In this document: in pieces, positions 6,734 through 15,234 of the stretch
Layout: every line of letters starts with the position of its first letter
How positions within the stretch are numbered: position 1 is the stretch's first letter
From: JBOHPP01 sp050731755
Lineage (GTDB): Bacteria; Methylomirabilota; Methylomirabilia; Rokubacteriales; CSP1-6
Reading direction: 5' to 3'
Assembly (NCBI GenBank): GCA_050731755.1
Contig: JBOHPP010000241.1
Span: forward strand, 1-15,234
DNA length: 15,234 nt
Position numbers and translations under genes: made by a program
The notes under the pieces: model-generated
Seen by the model: the letters and a program-made list of their open reading frames with translations, nothing else
Databases searched by the model: none
What the model was told of the DNA's origin: nothing

Positions 6734-7899
6734 CGGAGCCCCTTCTCGCGCGCCAGCGCGGCGTAGAGCGCGAGCAGCCTGGCCTCGCTCACCGCGGTGG
6801 AGAACTGCTCGGCCCGCGCCCACGCCGCTTCGCCCAGCTTGGCCCGCAGCGTGGCGTCGCGCCCCAGCTCGACGAGGGCCGCCGCCAGCGCCTGGGGATC
6901 GTCGGGCGGGACCAGGCGTCCCGCTTCGTCGTCGCCGATCACCGCCGGGATGCCGCCCACGGCTGCCCCCACCACCGGCAGCCCGACGGCCATGGCCTCC
7001 ACCAGCGCCCGCCCCATCCCCTCGTTGCGTGAGGGCGCGGCGCACACGTCGGCTGCTGCGAGGTAGTTGAGGAGCCCACCGCTCGCGCCGCTCACCTCGC
7101 CGTCCAGGCGGACGCGATCGGCCACGCCGAGCGCCGCGGCCTGCCGCTCGAGCGCCGCGCGCTCGGGACCGTCGCCCACGAGGATCAGACGGGCGGCCGG
7201 GACCTCGTCGAGCACGTCGCGCAGCGCCGCGACCAGCAGTTCGAAGCCCTTCACGTACACCAGCCGGCCCACACCGACGATGACGAAGTCTCCGGCAGCG
7301 ATCCCGAGCCGCGCCCGGGCCTCGGAGCGGGTCGGGCGCCGGCTCCGCAGCTCGGCGGTGGGCACGCCGCTCGGGATCACCACGTACTGCTCCGGCCCTC
7401 CGATGCGCTGGGCCAGGTGCTCCGCTGTGCCCCGCTCGGTGAGCGTGACGATCCGGTCCGTCCAGCGCGCAGCCAGACGCTCCAGCCGGATGAAGAAGGC
7501 CGACCCGCGAGGCCCGTAGTAACCGTAGAAGATGTGACCGTGCGGCTGGTGAACGACGGCCGGGACACCGGCCAGACGCGCAGCCAGCCGCCCGATGAAG
7601 CCGGCCTTGGACGTGTGCGTGTGCACGATGGCCGCGCGCTCGCTGCGCATCAGCCGGACGAGGCGCACCAGCGCGGCGAGGTCACGCCGAGGCGAAATCT
7701 CGCGTCCGAGGTGAGGGACACTGACGAGGCGGCAGCCGCGCCGCCGCGCGTCGGCCGGGGTCGATGCCTCGGACTCCTCCAAGCCGACCGCCAGCAGGCC
7801 GTCGTAGCCGGCGCGGGCCAGAGCCGCCACCTGCGACACGGTGTTCTCCGAGGAGCCGCCGAGCGTGAGGCGGGTGATGACGTGCAACACCCGTATCAT
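6730..7899 (-). CDS. Glycosyltransferase family 4
   Basis: This 389-residue GT-B fold retaining glycosyltransferase transfers a sugar from a nucleotide donor to a lipid-linked acceptor at the inner face of the membrane. The N-terminal acceptor domain shows VLHVITRLTLGGSSENT (4-20) and HTHTSKAGFIGR (93-104), typical of the GT4 subgroup in EPS and O-antigen clusters. The C-terminal donor domain shows VGVGRLVYVKGFE (208-220), LVGDGPER (240-247) and the EX7E pair E293/E301 in RNEGMGRALVEA. Length is normal. The ATG overlaps the stop of the fused GT-methyltransferase gene (ATGA). The donor sugar cannot be read from sequence. Confidence 0.93.
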   Translation of the reverse strand: MIRVLHVITRLTLGGSSENTVSQVAALARAGYDGLLAVGLEESEASTPADARRRGCRLVSVPHLGREISPRRDLAALVRLVRLMRSERAAIVHTHTSKAGFIGRLAARLAGVPAVVHQPHGHIFYGYYGPRGSAFFIRLERLAARWTDRIVTLTERGTAEHLAQRIGGPEQYVVIPSGVPTAELRSRRPTRSEARARLGIAAGDFVIVGVGRLVYVKGFELLVAALRDVLDEVPAARLILVGDGPERAALERQAAALGVADRVRLDGEVSGASGGLLNYLAAADVCAAPSRNEGMGRALVEAMAVGLPVVGAAVGGIPAVIGDDEAGRLVPPDDPQALAAALVELGRDATLRAKLGEAAWARAEQFSTAVSEARLLALYAALAREKGLR

Positions 7900-10009
7900 C
7901 GCCGGCGCCCGCGCCCCGCTGCCCGGCGTCGCGCGTAGAGCTCGATGGAGGGTGCGAGCAGCCAGCGACCCGCCGTGAGCCGGGCGGCGGCCCCGACGGA
8001 GACGCCGAGCAGGCCGCGCAGCCACCGGGGAATCCGCCGCGGCGGCGCGTCGGCCCAGGCGGGACCGTCCGCCACCAGCGGCGAGTTGCGCACGCCGAGC
8101 ACATCGAAGCCGGCGGCCTCGACCAGCCGCCGAAGCCCGTCGGCGGTGAACGCGAACACGTGGAGCACGGGATAGGCGTCCAGACCCGTGCGGCGCCCGA
8201 GCCAGCGCAGGCGGTGGGCCAGGGCCAGGCACGCGCGATGGAACGCCCCGTTGGTCACGCGGATCACCAGCACCCCGCTCTCGCCAAGCACACGGTGAGC
8301 CTCGGCCAGGGTTCGCGCCGGCTCGACCAGGTGATCAAGCACGTTGACCAGCGTGACGGCATCGACGGCGCCCCCACGCACCGGCACCGCCGCGCAGTCG
8401 GCCTGGATCACACCGCCGACCGACGCCTTGACCGCCGTCCGGCAGGCATCGAGCGAGACGTCGCTCCCGACGCCGCGCCAGCCGTCGGTGGCGGCCGCCG
8501 TCAGGAGGTGGCCGCCGCCGCATCCGAGGTCGAGGAGCCGGCGGCCCAAGGTCAGCCGCCCGAGGCGACCGAGCAGCGCCGTGAAAAGTTCCTGACGGGA
8601 GGCTTCGACCCGGTCGGGCATGAAGTGGGACGGATATTCCACTTCGTAGTAGGCCCGCAGGGCGCTCCCCGTCGGCGGCGAGGACATGACCGCCGTGCGG
8701 CAGCGCCGACAGACCAGGTAGCGCTGGCCATGGCGCTCAGGACCCGCGACAGTCTCCCCCTCGCACACGGGACAGCGGTGCGTCACCGCGTCCAGGTCTC
8801 GGCCGCGCGCGGCCAGGCCGGCCAGGGTCCGTTCGAGGCTCGCGGTGGCGCCCTCCCAGTCGTAGAAGGTCTCGGCGTGACGGCGGCAGGCTTGGCGAAG
8901 CCGTTCGGCCGCCTCCCGGTCGCGCCCGAGGTTGTCGACGAAGCGGGTGAGCCCCGCGGCCATCCCCTCGGCGGTCGCGTCCCGGAACAGCAGCGCGGCA
9001 TCCAGCGGAGTCAGAATCTCGGGCGTGGCGCCGACGGGCGTGCCCAGCACGGGTGTCCCGCAGGCGAGCGCCTCCACGGTGACGAGCCCGAACCCTTCCA
9101 GCTCCCGCGTCGGCAGCACGAACGCGTCGGCAGCGGCATAGTATCGCGGCAGGTCGGCCTCCGGCACGAAGCCCAGGAACCGCACGTGGGCGCCGAGCCC
9201 CAGATCCGCGGCGAGCGCCTCCAGGCCCGCCCGCTGCGAGCCGGCGCCCCCGATCAGCAGCAGCACGTCGGGCCGGCGCTGGCGGACCTCCGCGACAGCC
9301 CGGACCAGGGCGTCCAGGCCCATGCGCGGCTCGAGGTTGCGCAGCGTGAGGAGCAGCGGACGATCCGCGGGGAAGCCCAGCCCGCGCCGCAACGCGTGCC
9401 GGTCGGCCACCGGCCGGAAGCGGTCGAGCTCGGCGCCTCCGGGAATCTTCACGACGCGGTCGTCCGCGATCCGATAGAGCCGGCGCAGCAGATCACCCGA
9501 GAACTCGCTGAGCACGTGGATCCGCGTGGCGCGGGCCAGGACCGCCCGCTCGATCGCCCAGAGCACGACGGTTCCCAACCCGCCCATCACCCCGCGCCGG
9601 TGCAGCGCGCTCGTGCCTCGCCGCGACCGGTACTCCAGCGGCGCCGGGGAGTGGAAGGTGTAGAGGCTCGGCAGGCGGCGGCCGGCCGGTGACGTGAGGG
9701 CGCCCAGCGCGCTCAGCGGCTGGTGCAGATGCAGCACGTCGGCGCCGTGGGCGCCGGCCTCCTCGGCCACGGCGCGGCGCGCGCCGGTGATCGAGGTGGC
9801 GATGAAGCGCAAGAGTGATCGCCGGTCGGCGGCGAAGCAACGCAGGGAAACGCCCGCCTGAACCAGGCGCTCCGGCCCGTTCTCCGACGCGCGGCTCACC
9901 AGGCGGACGCTGTGGCCACGCCGGGCCAGCCGCGCCGCCAGCTCCCACAGCGCGCGCTCGCCGCCCCCGATGACGGCCGCGGGGCACACGTCGGAGACGG
10001 CCAGCACTC

Positions 10010-10013
<4 letters not shown>
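7896..10013 (-). CDS. Fusion: GT4 glycosyltransferase + zinc-ribbon SAM methyltransferase
   Basis: One uninterrupted 705-codon frame starts at a GTG overlapping the asnB stop (GTGA). Residues 1-405 are a complete GT4 enzyme: VCPAAVIGGGERALWELA (9-26), HLHQPLSALG (95-104), HVLSEFS (166-172) and the EX7E pair E306/E314 in ELEGFGLVTVEALACGTP. Residues 414-438 carry a zinc ribbon, CPVC (414-417) and CRRC (435-438). Residues 488-640 are a class I methyltransferase: motif I LLDLGCGGGHLL (493-504), acidic motif II near D518, and LVNVLDHLVEPARTL (555-569). The inference is that the protein both adds a sugar and methylates it or a neighbour. A GTG at 8786 (residue 410), just before the zinc ribbon, could serve as an internal start for a separate methyltransferase. 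Both functions are usually encoded separately in such clusters. Confidence 0.88.
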
Positions 10014-11908
<1,895 letters not shown>

Positions 11909-11914
11909 CGCGGA

Positions 11915-12940
11915 TCAGCCGGCCGGCGCGACCGGCGCTTCGGGAAGCGAGCGGATGCCGCTCAGCGCCTCACGGAGCTGGTCCGCCGTGACGGTCGTCG
12001 TCCCCACCTGCTCGACGGCCAGTCCCGCCGCGGCGTTGGCCAGGCGCACTGCGTGGCTCAGCGGCGCGCCGGCGGCCAAGGCCAGGCCGAGCGTGGCGAT
12101 CACGGTGTCGCCGGCGCCGGTGACGTCGTACACGGCACGGGCCTGGGCGGGGACGGTTACCGGGGAACGGTCGCGCTCGAAGAGCATCATGCCGGCTTCG
12201 CCCAGCGTGATCAGCACGGCCTCGGCCCCACCGCTGGCGAGCAGGCGCACGCCTGCGCGCCGCGCGGCGTCGGGCTCGTCGGCGGCCACGCCGGCGGCGG
12301 CCAGGGCCTCGGCCCGATTGGGACAGATGATCGAGGCCCCTGCGTAGCGCCCGAAGTCGGTGTCCTTGGGGTCCACGATCACCCAGCCGCCCCGGGCCCG
12401 GGCGGCGTGGATCACCCGCCGCAGCAGCTCCGGTCCCAGCACACCCTTGGCGTAGTCGGAGATCAGCAGGACCCGCGCGCCGTCGAGGATCCCGATCACG
12501 CGCTCGGCCAGCCGAGCGGCCAGGGGCGCTGCGATCGGGCTACGGTCCTCCTCGTCCACGCGAACCACGTGCTGACTCACGGCCACGATGCGCGTCTTCA
12601 CCGTCGTCGGGCGTCGGGGATCGGAGAGCAAGTGCTCGACGCCGATGCCGCGCCGCCGCAGCTCGCCGAGCAACTCCCGCCCCGCCTCGTCGTCGCCGAC
12701 GACGCCGACCAGGACCGGCGCGCCACCCAGGCTCCGCACGTTGGCGGCCACGTTGGCCGCGCCGCCGGGCGCTGCGCTGCTGCGCTGCTTGAGCACGATG
12801 GGCACCGGCGCCTCCGGGCTGAGCCGCGTGACGCTGCCCCACCAGTAGCGGTCGAGCATGACGTCGCCGAGGACCACGACGGCATGCCCCGAGAGCGCCT
12901 CGACCAGGGCCGGAGCCGCGGCGGGCGCGAGCTCACTCAC
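11915..12940 (-). CDS. rfaE1: D-glycero-beta-D-manno-heptose-7-phosphate kinase (HldE kinase domain, stand-alone)
   Basis: This 341-residue PfkB/ribokinase-family protein corresponds to the N-terminal half of bifunctional HldE. It phosphorylates D-glycero-D-manno-heptose 7-phosphate at C1 to the beta-1,7-bisphosphate in the cytoplasm. Seen: VLGDVMLDRYWWGSVTRLSP (23-42), PGGAANVAANVRSLG (58-72), LLISDYAKG (158-166), PNRAEALAA (207-215) and the ATP/catalytic motif YDVTGAGDT (271-279), whose last Asp is the expected general base. I chose the GTG at 12940, which overlaps the upstream gene by 8 bases (GTGAGTGA). The longer reading needs a TTG at 12961 and adds seven residues that fit nothing. The adenylyltransferase half of HldE is encoded separately, fused to GmhA, two genes upstream. 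Confidence 0.92.
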   Translation of the reverse strand: MSELAPAAAPALVEALSGHAVVVLGDVMLDRYWWGSVTRLSPEAPVPIVLKQRSSAAPGGAANVAANVRSLGGAPVLVGVVGDDEAGRELLGELRRRGIGVEHLLSDPRRPTTVKTRIVAVSQHVVRVDEEDRSPIAAPLAARLAERVIGILDGARVLLISDYAKGVLGPELLRRVIHAARARGGWVIVDPKDTDFGRYAGASIICPNRAEALAAAGVAADEPDAARRAGVRLLASGGAEAVLITLGEAGMMLFERDRSPVTVPAQARAVYDVTGAGDTVIATLGLALAAGAPLSHAVRLANAAAGLAVEQVGTTTVTADQLREALSGIRSLPEAPVAPAG

Positions 12941-13877
12941 CGAGCGCGTCCACCACGGCAAAGGCCAGGAGGGGAATCAGCAGCTCGTGCCGGCCGCTCA
13001 GCGTGTAGCCGCGGCCACCCACGGTGGCCGGGCGCTGGACGACGTTCACCGTCGGACGGTAGTGGGCCAGCATGTCGAGATTCACGGTGGTGAAGTCGCG
13101 CAGATCCGCTCCCAGGTTCTGCGCGATGGTGAAGGCCTTGAGGAAGACCTCGGGCAGGATCACGGCCGAGCCGGCGTTCAGGTAGACTCCGCCCGACAGA
13201 TCCGTCACCACCGCCGTCAGCAGTCGGAAGTCGACGAAGCTCGCCTGGCCCAGAGCCGCCCCGCTGGCGCCCGCCCGCATGTGGATGATATCGGTGCCGA
13301 TGGCGACGTGGACGGTGGCCGGGATGTCGAGCCGCGCGGCGGTGGCGAGGATGCTCAGCCGGGCGTGGGGCGCCTTCGCGGCCAGCAACTGCCGGCCGAT
13401 CGCCGCCCCCAGGCCCGTATCGGGACCGGCGGCGGCCAGCGCGACGTGAATCAGCTCGCCGGTCTCGCGCGCCATCCCGAAGGCGCCGTCCTTGAGCCCG
13501 GCCTCGACGTCCTCGGACGTGTGGCCGGCCAGGGCGACCTCGACGTCGTGGATCGGGCCGGCGCCGTTCATGGCCACGCAGGTGATCACGCCGCGCTCCA
13601 TGAGGTCGATGATCACCGGAGCCAGTCCGCACTTGATCACGTGGGCGCCCAGGCCCAGGACCACCGGACGCCGGGCGCGATGGGCGCTCACGATGGCCCC
13701 CACCACGGCCCGCAGATCTTGGCCGAAGAGAATCCGGGGCAGCGCCGCCAGGAAGTCGGCGAAAGAGGCGTGCGCGCGCGCGGGAGCGGCGAAGTCCTCG
13801 AGCCGGACCTTGCTGGGGCGCTCGGCCAGTGCGCGCGTCTTGAGACCGGTGAGATCGACGGGCCGGTAGCCGCTCAC
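12933..13877 (-). CDS. Conserved protein of unknown function resembling deoxyhypusine synthase
   Basis: This is a 314-residue soluble protein whose GTG start overlaps the previous stop (GTGA). Recognisable stretches are PVVLGLGAHVIKCGLAPVII (71-90), VAMNGAGPIHDVEVAL (101-116) with HTSEDV (119-124), LSILATAARLDIPATVHVA (174-192), IGTDIIHM (193-200), GGVYLNAGSAVILPEVFLKA (219-238) and VGGRGYTLSGRHELL (276-290). These recall the NAD-binding Rossmann-like fold of deoxyhypusine synthase (PF01916-like). From memory, close relatives sit in Geobacter-type heptose/LPS clusters without an assigned reaction. True deoxyhypusine synthase modifies archaeal/eukaryotic eIF5A, for which there is no role here. 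It is wedged between two heptose genes with overlapping codons at both ends, which suggests a step in making or modifying the heptose. Function remains unknown. Confidence 0.75.
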   Translation of the reverse strand: MSGYRPVDLTGLKTRALAERPSKVRLEDFAAPARAHASFADFLAALPRILFGQDLRAVVGAIVSAHRARRPVVLGLGAHVIKCGLAPVIIDLMERGVITCVAMNGAGPIHDVEVALAGHTSEDVEAGLKDGAFGMARETGELIHVALAAAGPDTGLGAAIGRQLLAAKAPHARLSILATAARLDIPATVHVAIGTDIIHMRAGASGAALGQASFVDFRLLTAVVTDLSGGVYLNAGSAVILPEVFLKAFTIAQNLGADLRDFTTVNLDMLAHYRPTVNVVQRPATVGGRGYTLSGRHELLIPLLAFAVVDALGE

Positions 13878-14944
13878 GGCTCGCGCGCGTCGCCCAGGCC
13901 GGCGTCGACGATCTCGCACCAGAGGTGGCCGATGGTGAGCGACGCCTCCTGGATCCGCGAGGTCACCGTGCTGGGCACGAGCACCGGCGCGTCGCAGAGC
14001 CCGGCCAACCGCCGGCCACCCGCCCCCGTGATGCCAAGCACGGTGCACCGTCGCTCGCGGGCGGCCATCACCCCGGCCAGCACGTTGGCGGACCCCCCAC
14101 TGGTGGACAGCGCGATGACCACGTCGCCGGGGCCGGCCAGGGCCTCGATCTGCCGGGCGAACACGCGCTCGAAGCCGTAGTCGTTGCCCACCGCGGTGAG
14201 TGCCGAGGTGTCGGTCGTCAGCGCGAGGGCCGGCAGAGCCCGCCGCTCGCGCTGAAAGCGGCCGACCAGCTCGGCGGCGATGTGCTGAGCCTCGGCCGCG
14301 CTGCCGCCGTTGCCGAAGAGCAGGGCCTTGCCACCCCCCAGGAGCGCGTTGGCCAGGAGCTGGCCCGACTTGAGGATCGCGTCTCCGCACTCCGCGAGCA
14401 GCCGCTGCTTGACGCGGACGGAGTCGATGAGGCCGGCCAGCCGCGGGTCTACGCTCCAGTCGGCCGGCGCTGCCGCGGCCTGTTCGTGGGCGACCACGAT
14501 CCGTTGGAGGATGGCGCTCGTCGAGTAGCCCGGCCTCAGGGGGAGCGACAGCACACGGCCGCCACGGGCGAGGATGTCGGCCGCGCCCACGATGAGCTCG
14601 ATCGGCCAGTCACCGCCCTTGACCAGGACATCAGGGGCAAGCTCGGCGATGAGCCGCGCCGGCGTCGGCGCATCGAAGACCGCCACGGCGTCGACGGATG
14701 CCAGGGCGCCGATCACCGCGGCCCGGTCGTCCTCGGCCACCAGCGGGCGGCCCGGCCCCTTGATCGTCCGGACCGACGCGTCGCTGTTGAGCCCCACCAC
14801 GAGTACGGTGCCCAGCGCCCGGGCCTGGTCCAGGAACTCGACGTGCCCCCGGTGTACGAGGTCGAAGCAGCCGTTGGTGAAGACGACGACGGCGCCGGCC
14901 CGGCGCCAGCCGGCTCGGAGCTCGAGAAGGGCTGGGAGATCCAT
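13874..14944 (-). CDS. Fusion: heptose-1-phosphate nucleotidyltransferase (HldE C-domain) + sedoheptulose-7-phosphate isomerase (GmhA)
   Basis: This is a 356-residue two-domain enzyme. Residues 1-142 are a cytidylyltransferase-like HldE/RfaE2 domain with VFTNGCFDLVHRGHVEFL (21-38), GLNSDASVRTIKGPGRP (51-67), KGGDW (109-113) and YSTSAILQRI (140-149). It should adenylate D-glycero-beta-D-manno-heptose 1-phosphate. After an Ala-rich linker (about 150-162), residues 164-350 are a GmhA-type SIS domain: FGNGGSAAEAQHIAAEL (210-226), LTTDTSALTAVGNDYGFE (232-249), LSTSGGSANVL (269-279) and SRIQEASLTIGHLWCEIVD (319-337), with the Gln/His pair expected to bind zinc. It isomerises sedoheptulose 7-phosphate to heptose 7-phosphate. 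The two activities are the first and fourth steps of the ADP-heptose route. The ATG follows a GGGAGA site by about 8 bases. It is the first gene of the coupled run. Confidence 0.93.
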   Translation of the reverse strand: MDLPALLELRAGWRRAGAVVVFTNGCFDLVHRGHVEFLDQARALGTVLVVGLNSDASVRTIKGPGRPLVAEDDRAAVIGALASVDAVAVFDAPTPARLIAELAPDVLVKGGDWPIELIVGAADILARGGRVLSLPLRPGYSTSAILQRIVVAHEQAAAAPADWSVDPRLAGLIDSVRVKQRLLAECGDAILKSGQLLANALLGGGKALLFGNGGSAAEAQHIAAELVGRFQRERRALPALALTTDTSALTAVGNDYGFERVFARQIEALAGPGDVVIALSTSGGSANVLAGVMAARERRCTVLGITGAGGRRLAGLCDAPVLVPSTVTSRIQEASLTIGHLWCEIVDAGLGDAREP

Positions 14945-14956
14945 ACGCGAGGTCTC

Positions 14957-14971
14957 CCGCCAGTATGGCGG
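14957..14971. promoter_or_regulatory. Perfect 6-bp inverted repeat next to the first gene's ribosome binding site
   Basis: CCGCCA and TGGCGG flank a 3-base loop. On the minus-strand transcript the 3' arm overlaps the start of the GGGAGA ribosome binding site (14958-14953) of the fused heptose gene, so a folded leader would partly hide that site. It could also be a small operator. No clear -35/-10 promoter is visible between here and the repeats at 15013. The evidence is base pairing only. Confidence 0.35.
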
Positions 14972-15012
14972 ATACGGCGCCCGGGGCCCTAGAAGTGGGA
15001 GGGGGCGACTAC

Positions 15013-15090
15013 TAACTTGGCGGGGGCAGCGGCCGCCCCCTCCAAACCTTTTAACTTGGAGGGGGCACCGGGCGCCCCCTCCAAACCTCC
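15013..15090. repeat. Two tandem 39-bp palindromic units (plus a degenerate partial third)
   Basis: Units at 15013-15051 and 15052-15090 are almost identical apart from their 7-base loops (AGCGGCC and ACCGGGC) and one stem base. Each has arms TTGG(A/C)GGGGGC and GCCCCCTCCAA: the 15056-15066/15074-15084 stem is a perfect 11 bp, and the 15017-15027/15035-15045 stem has one C-T mismatch. A half-unit-like sequence with GGGAGGGGGCGA lies at about 14990-15008. Each unit is flanked by conserved TAACTT and ACCT. There is no T-run for a standard terminator in the direction of transcription. The form suits a REP-like dispersed palindrome, which may end or protect the upstream transcript. Confidence 0.8.
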
Positions 15091-15234
15091 CCTTTCGCGC
15101 GGGGTGCGACGACCGTGCCGGCGAGAAGCTCGGCGTATACCTGGCGCGTGGCGGCCAGCATCCGACCCACGTCGAACGCCGCCGCCCGCCGCCGGCCCGC
15201 CTGCCCCAGCCGCGAGGCCAGCGCGCGGTCCGAC
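15051..15234 (-). CDS. Glycosyltransferase C-terminus (cut by window edge)
   Basis: The last 60 codons of a gene entering from the right end, stopping at TAA (15053-15051). The readable part, LASRLGQAGRRRAAAFDVGR followed by MLAATRQVYAELLAG, is the usual C-terminal helix region of GT4/GT-B glycosyltransferases ('RLGxAGRxRA...F...YxEL'). The final dozen residues (EVWRGRPVPPPS) and the stop codon are encoded inside the palindromic repeat, so the repeat seems to have inserted into, or grown over, the original 3' end. The fold and donor cannot be judged from this fragment. It lies 106 bases upstream of the heptose gene run. Confidence 0.65.
   Translation of the reverse strand, partial: SDRALASRLGQAGRRRAAAFDVGRMLAATRQVYAELLAGTVVAPRAKGEVWRGRPVPPPS

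Noticed and set aside
12941..12961. TTG start at 12961 for the heptose kinase
   Set aside because: It adds seven residues unlike the family, while the GTG at 12940 gives the usual overlap with the upstream stop codon.
13878..14390. N-terminal extension of the deoxyhypusine-synthase-like frame
   Set aside because: It is a shadow of the GmhA domain in a different frame with Arg/Gly-rich low complexity. The GTG at 13877 fits the overlap pattern.
14990..15090. CRISPR array
   Set aside because: There are only two full units, each is itself a hairpin with a 7-base loop, there are no unique spacers of typical length, and no cas genes are nearby.
15013..15090. Standard rho-independent terminators
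   Set aside because: The stems are strong, but neither is followed by a T-run in the direction of the genes (minus strand), so the intrinsic terminator label is not supported.

Overview
The window is very GC-rich and gene-dense, and every gene I can support reads on the minus strand. It holds one long polysaccharide / heptose gene cluster of 13 complete genes (14944 down to 371). A truncated glycosyltransferase lies upstream (15234-15051) and the start of a probable nicotinate phosphoribosyltransferase lies downstream (88-1). ADP-heptose genes and a polyprenyl-phosphate sugar-1-phosphate transferase point to a Gram-negative (LPS- or capsule-making) bacterium. The GC content, dense overlapping genes and GC-rich palindromic repeats would suit a soil or subsurface lineage such as Rokubacteria/Methylomirabilota or a deltaproteobacterial-type genome. 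No phylogenetic marker is present, so that placement is only a guess.

Layout in transcription order (right to left): (1) a glycosyltransferase C-terminus whose last codons lie in a two-unit 39-bp palindromic repeat; (2) a heptose module: a fused HldE-type nucleotidyltransferase + GmhA isomerase, a conserved protein resembling deoxyhypusine synthase, and an HldE-type heptose-7-phosphate kinase; (3) an AsnB-type amidotransferase; (4) a GT4 glycosyltransferase fused in frame to a zinc-ribbon methyltransferase, then a stand-alone GT4; (5) an exported/membrane PHP-like protein, a WbqC-family protein, a PIG-L deacetylase and a DegT-type aminotransferase; (6) a WecA/TagO-type transferase, a DUF2062 membrane protein and GalU. 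A 147-bp region with near-perfect 35-bp inverted arms follows galU. A sigma70-like promoter for the next gene comes after it.

Most junctions are 4-bp ATGA/GTGA/TTGA overlaps, so the cluster is probably one translationally coupled operon. Inferred teamwork: GmhA, the kinase and the adenylyltransferase make most of ADP-heptose (GmhB and HldD must be elsewhere). GalU supplies UDP-glucose. The WecA-like enzyme loads the first sugar phosphate on the lipid carrier and the GT4 enzymes extend it. The methyltransferase, aminotransferase, deacetylase, amidotransferase and WbqC protein decorate the glycan. No flippase, polymerase, ligase or GT9 heptosyltransferase is in the window. The most unusual points are the two fusion proteins, the deoxyhypusine-synthase-like protein inside the heptose module, the PHP-like protein with a membrane hairpin in its fold and apparently missing metal ligands, and the two palindromic DNA elements at the cluster borders.
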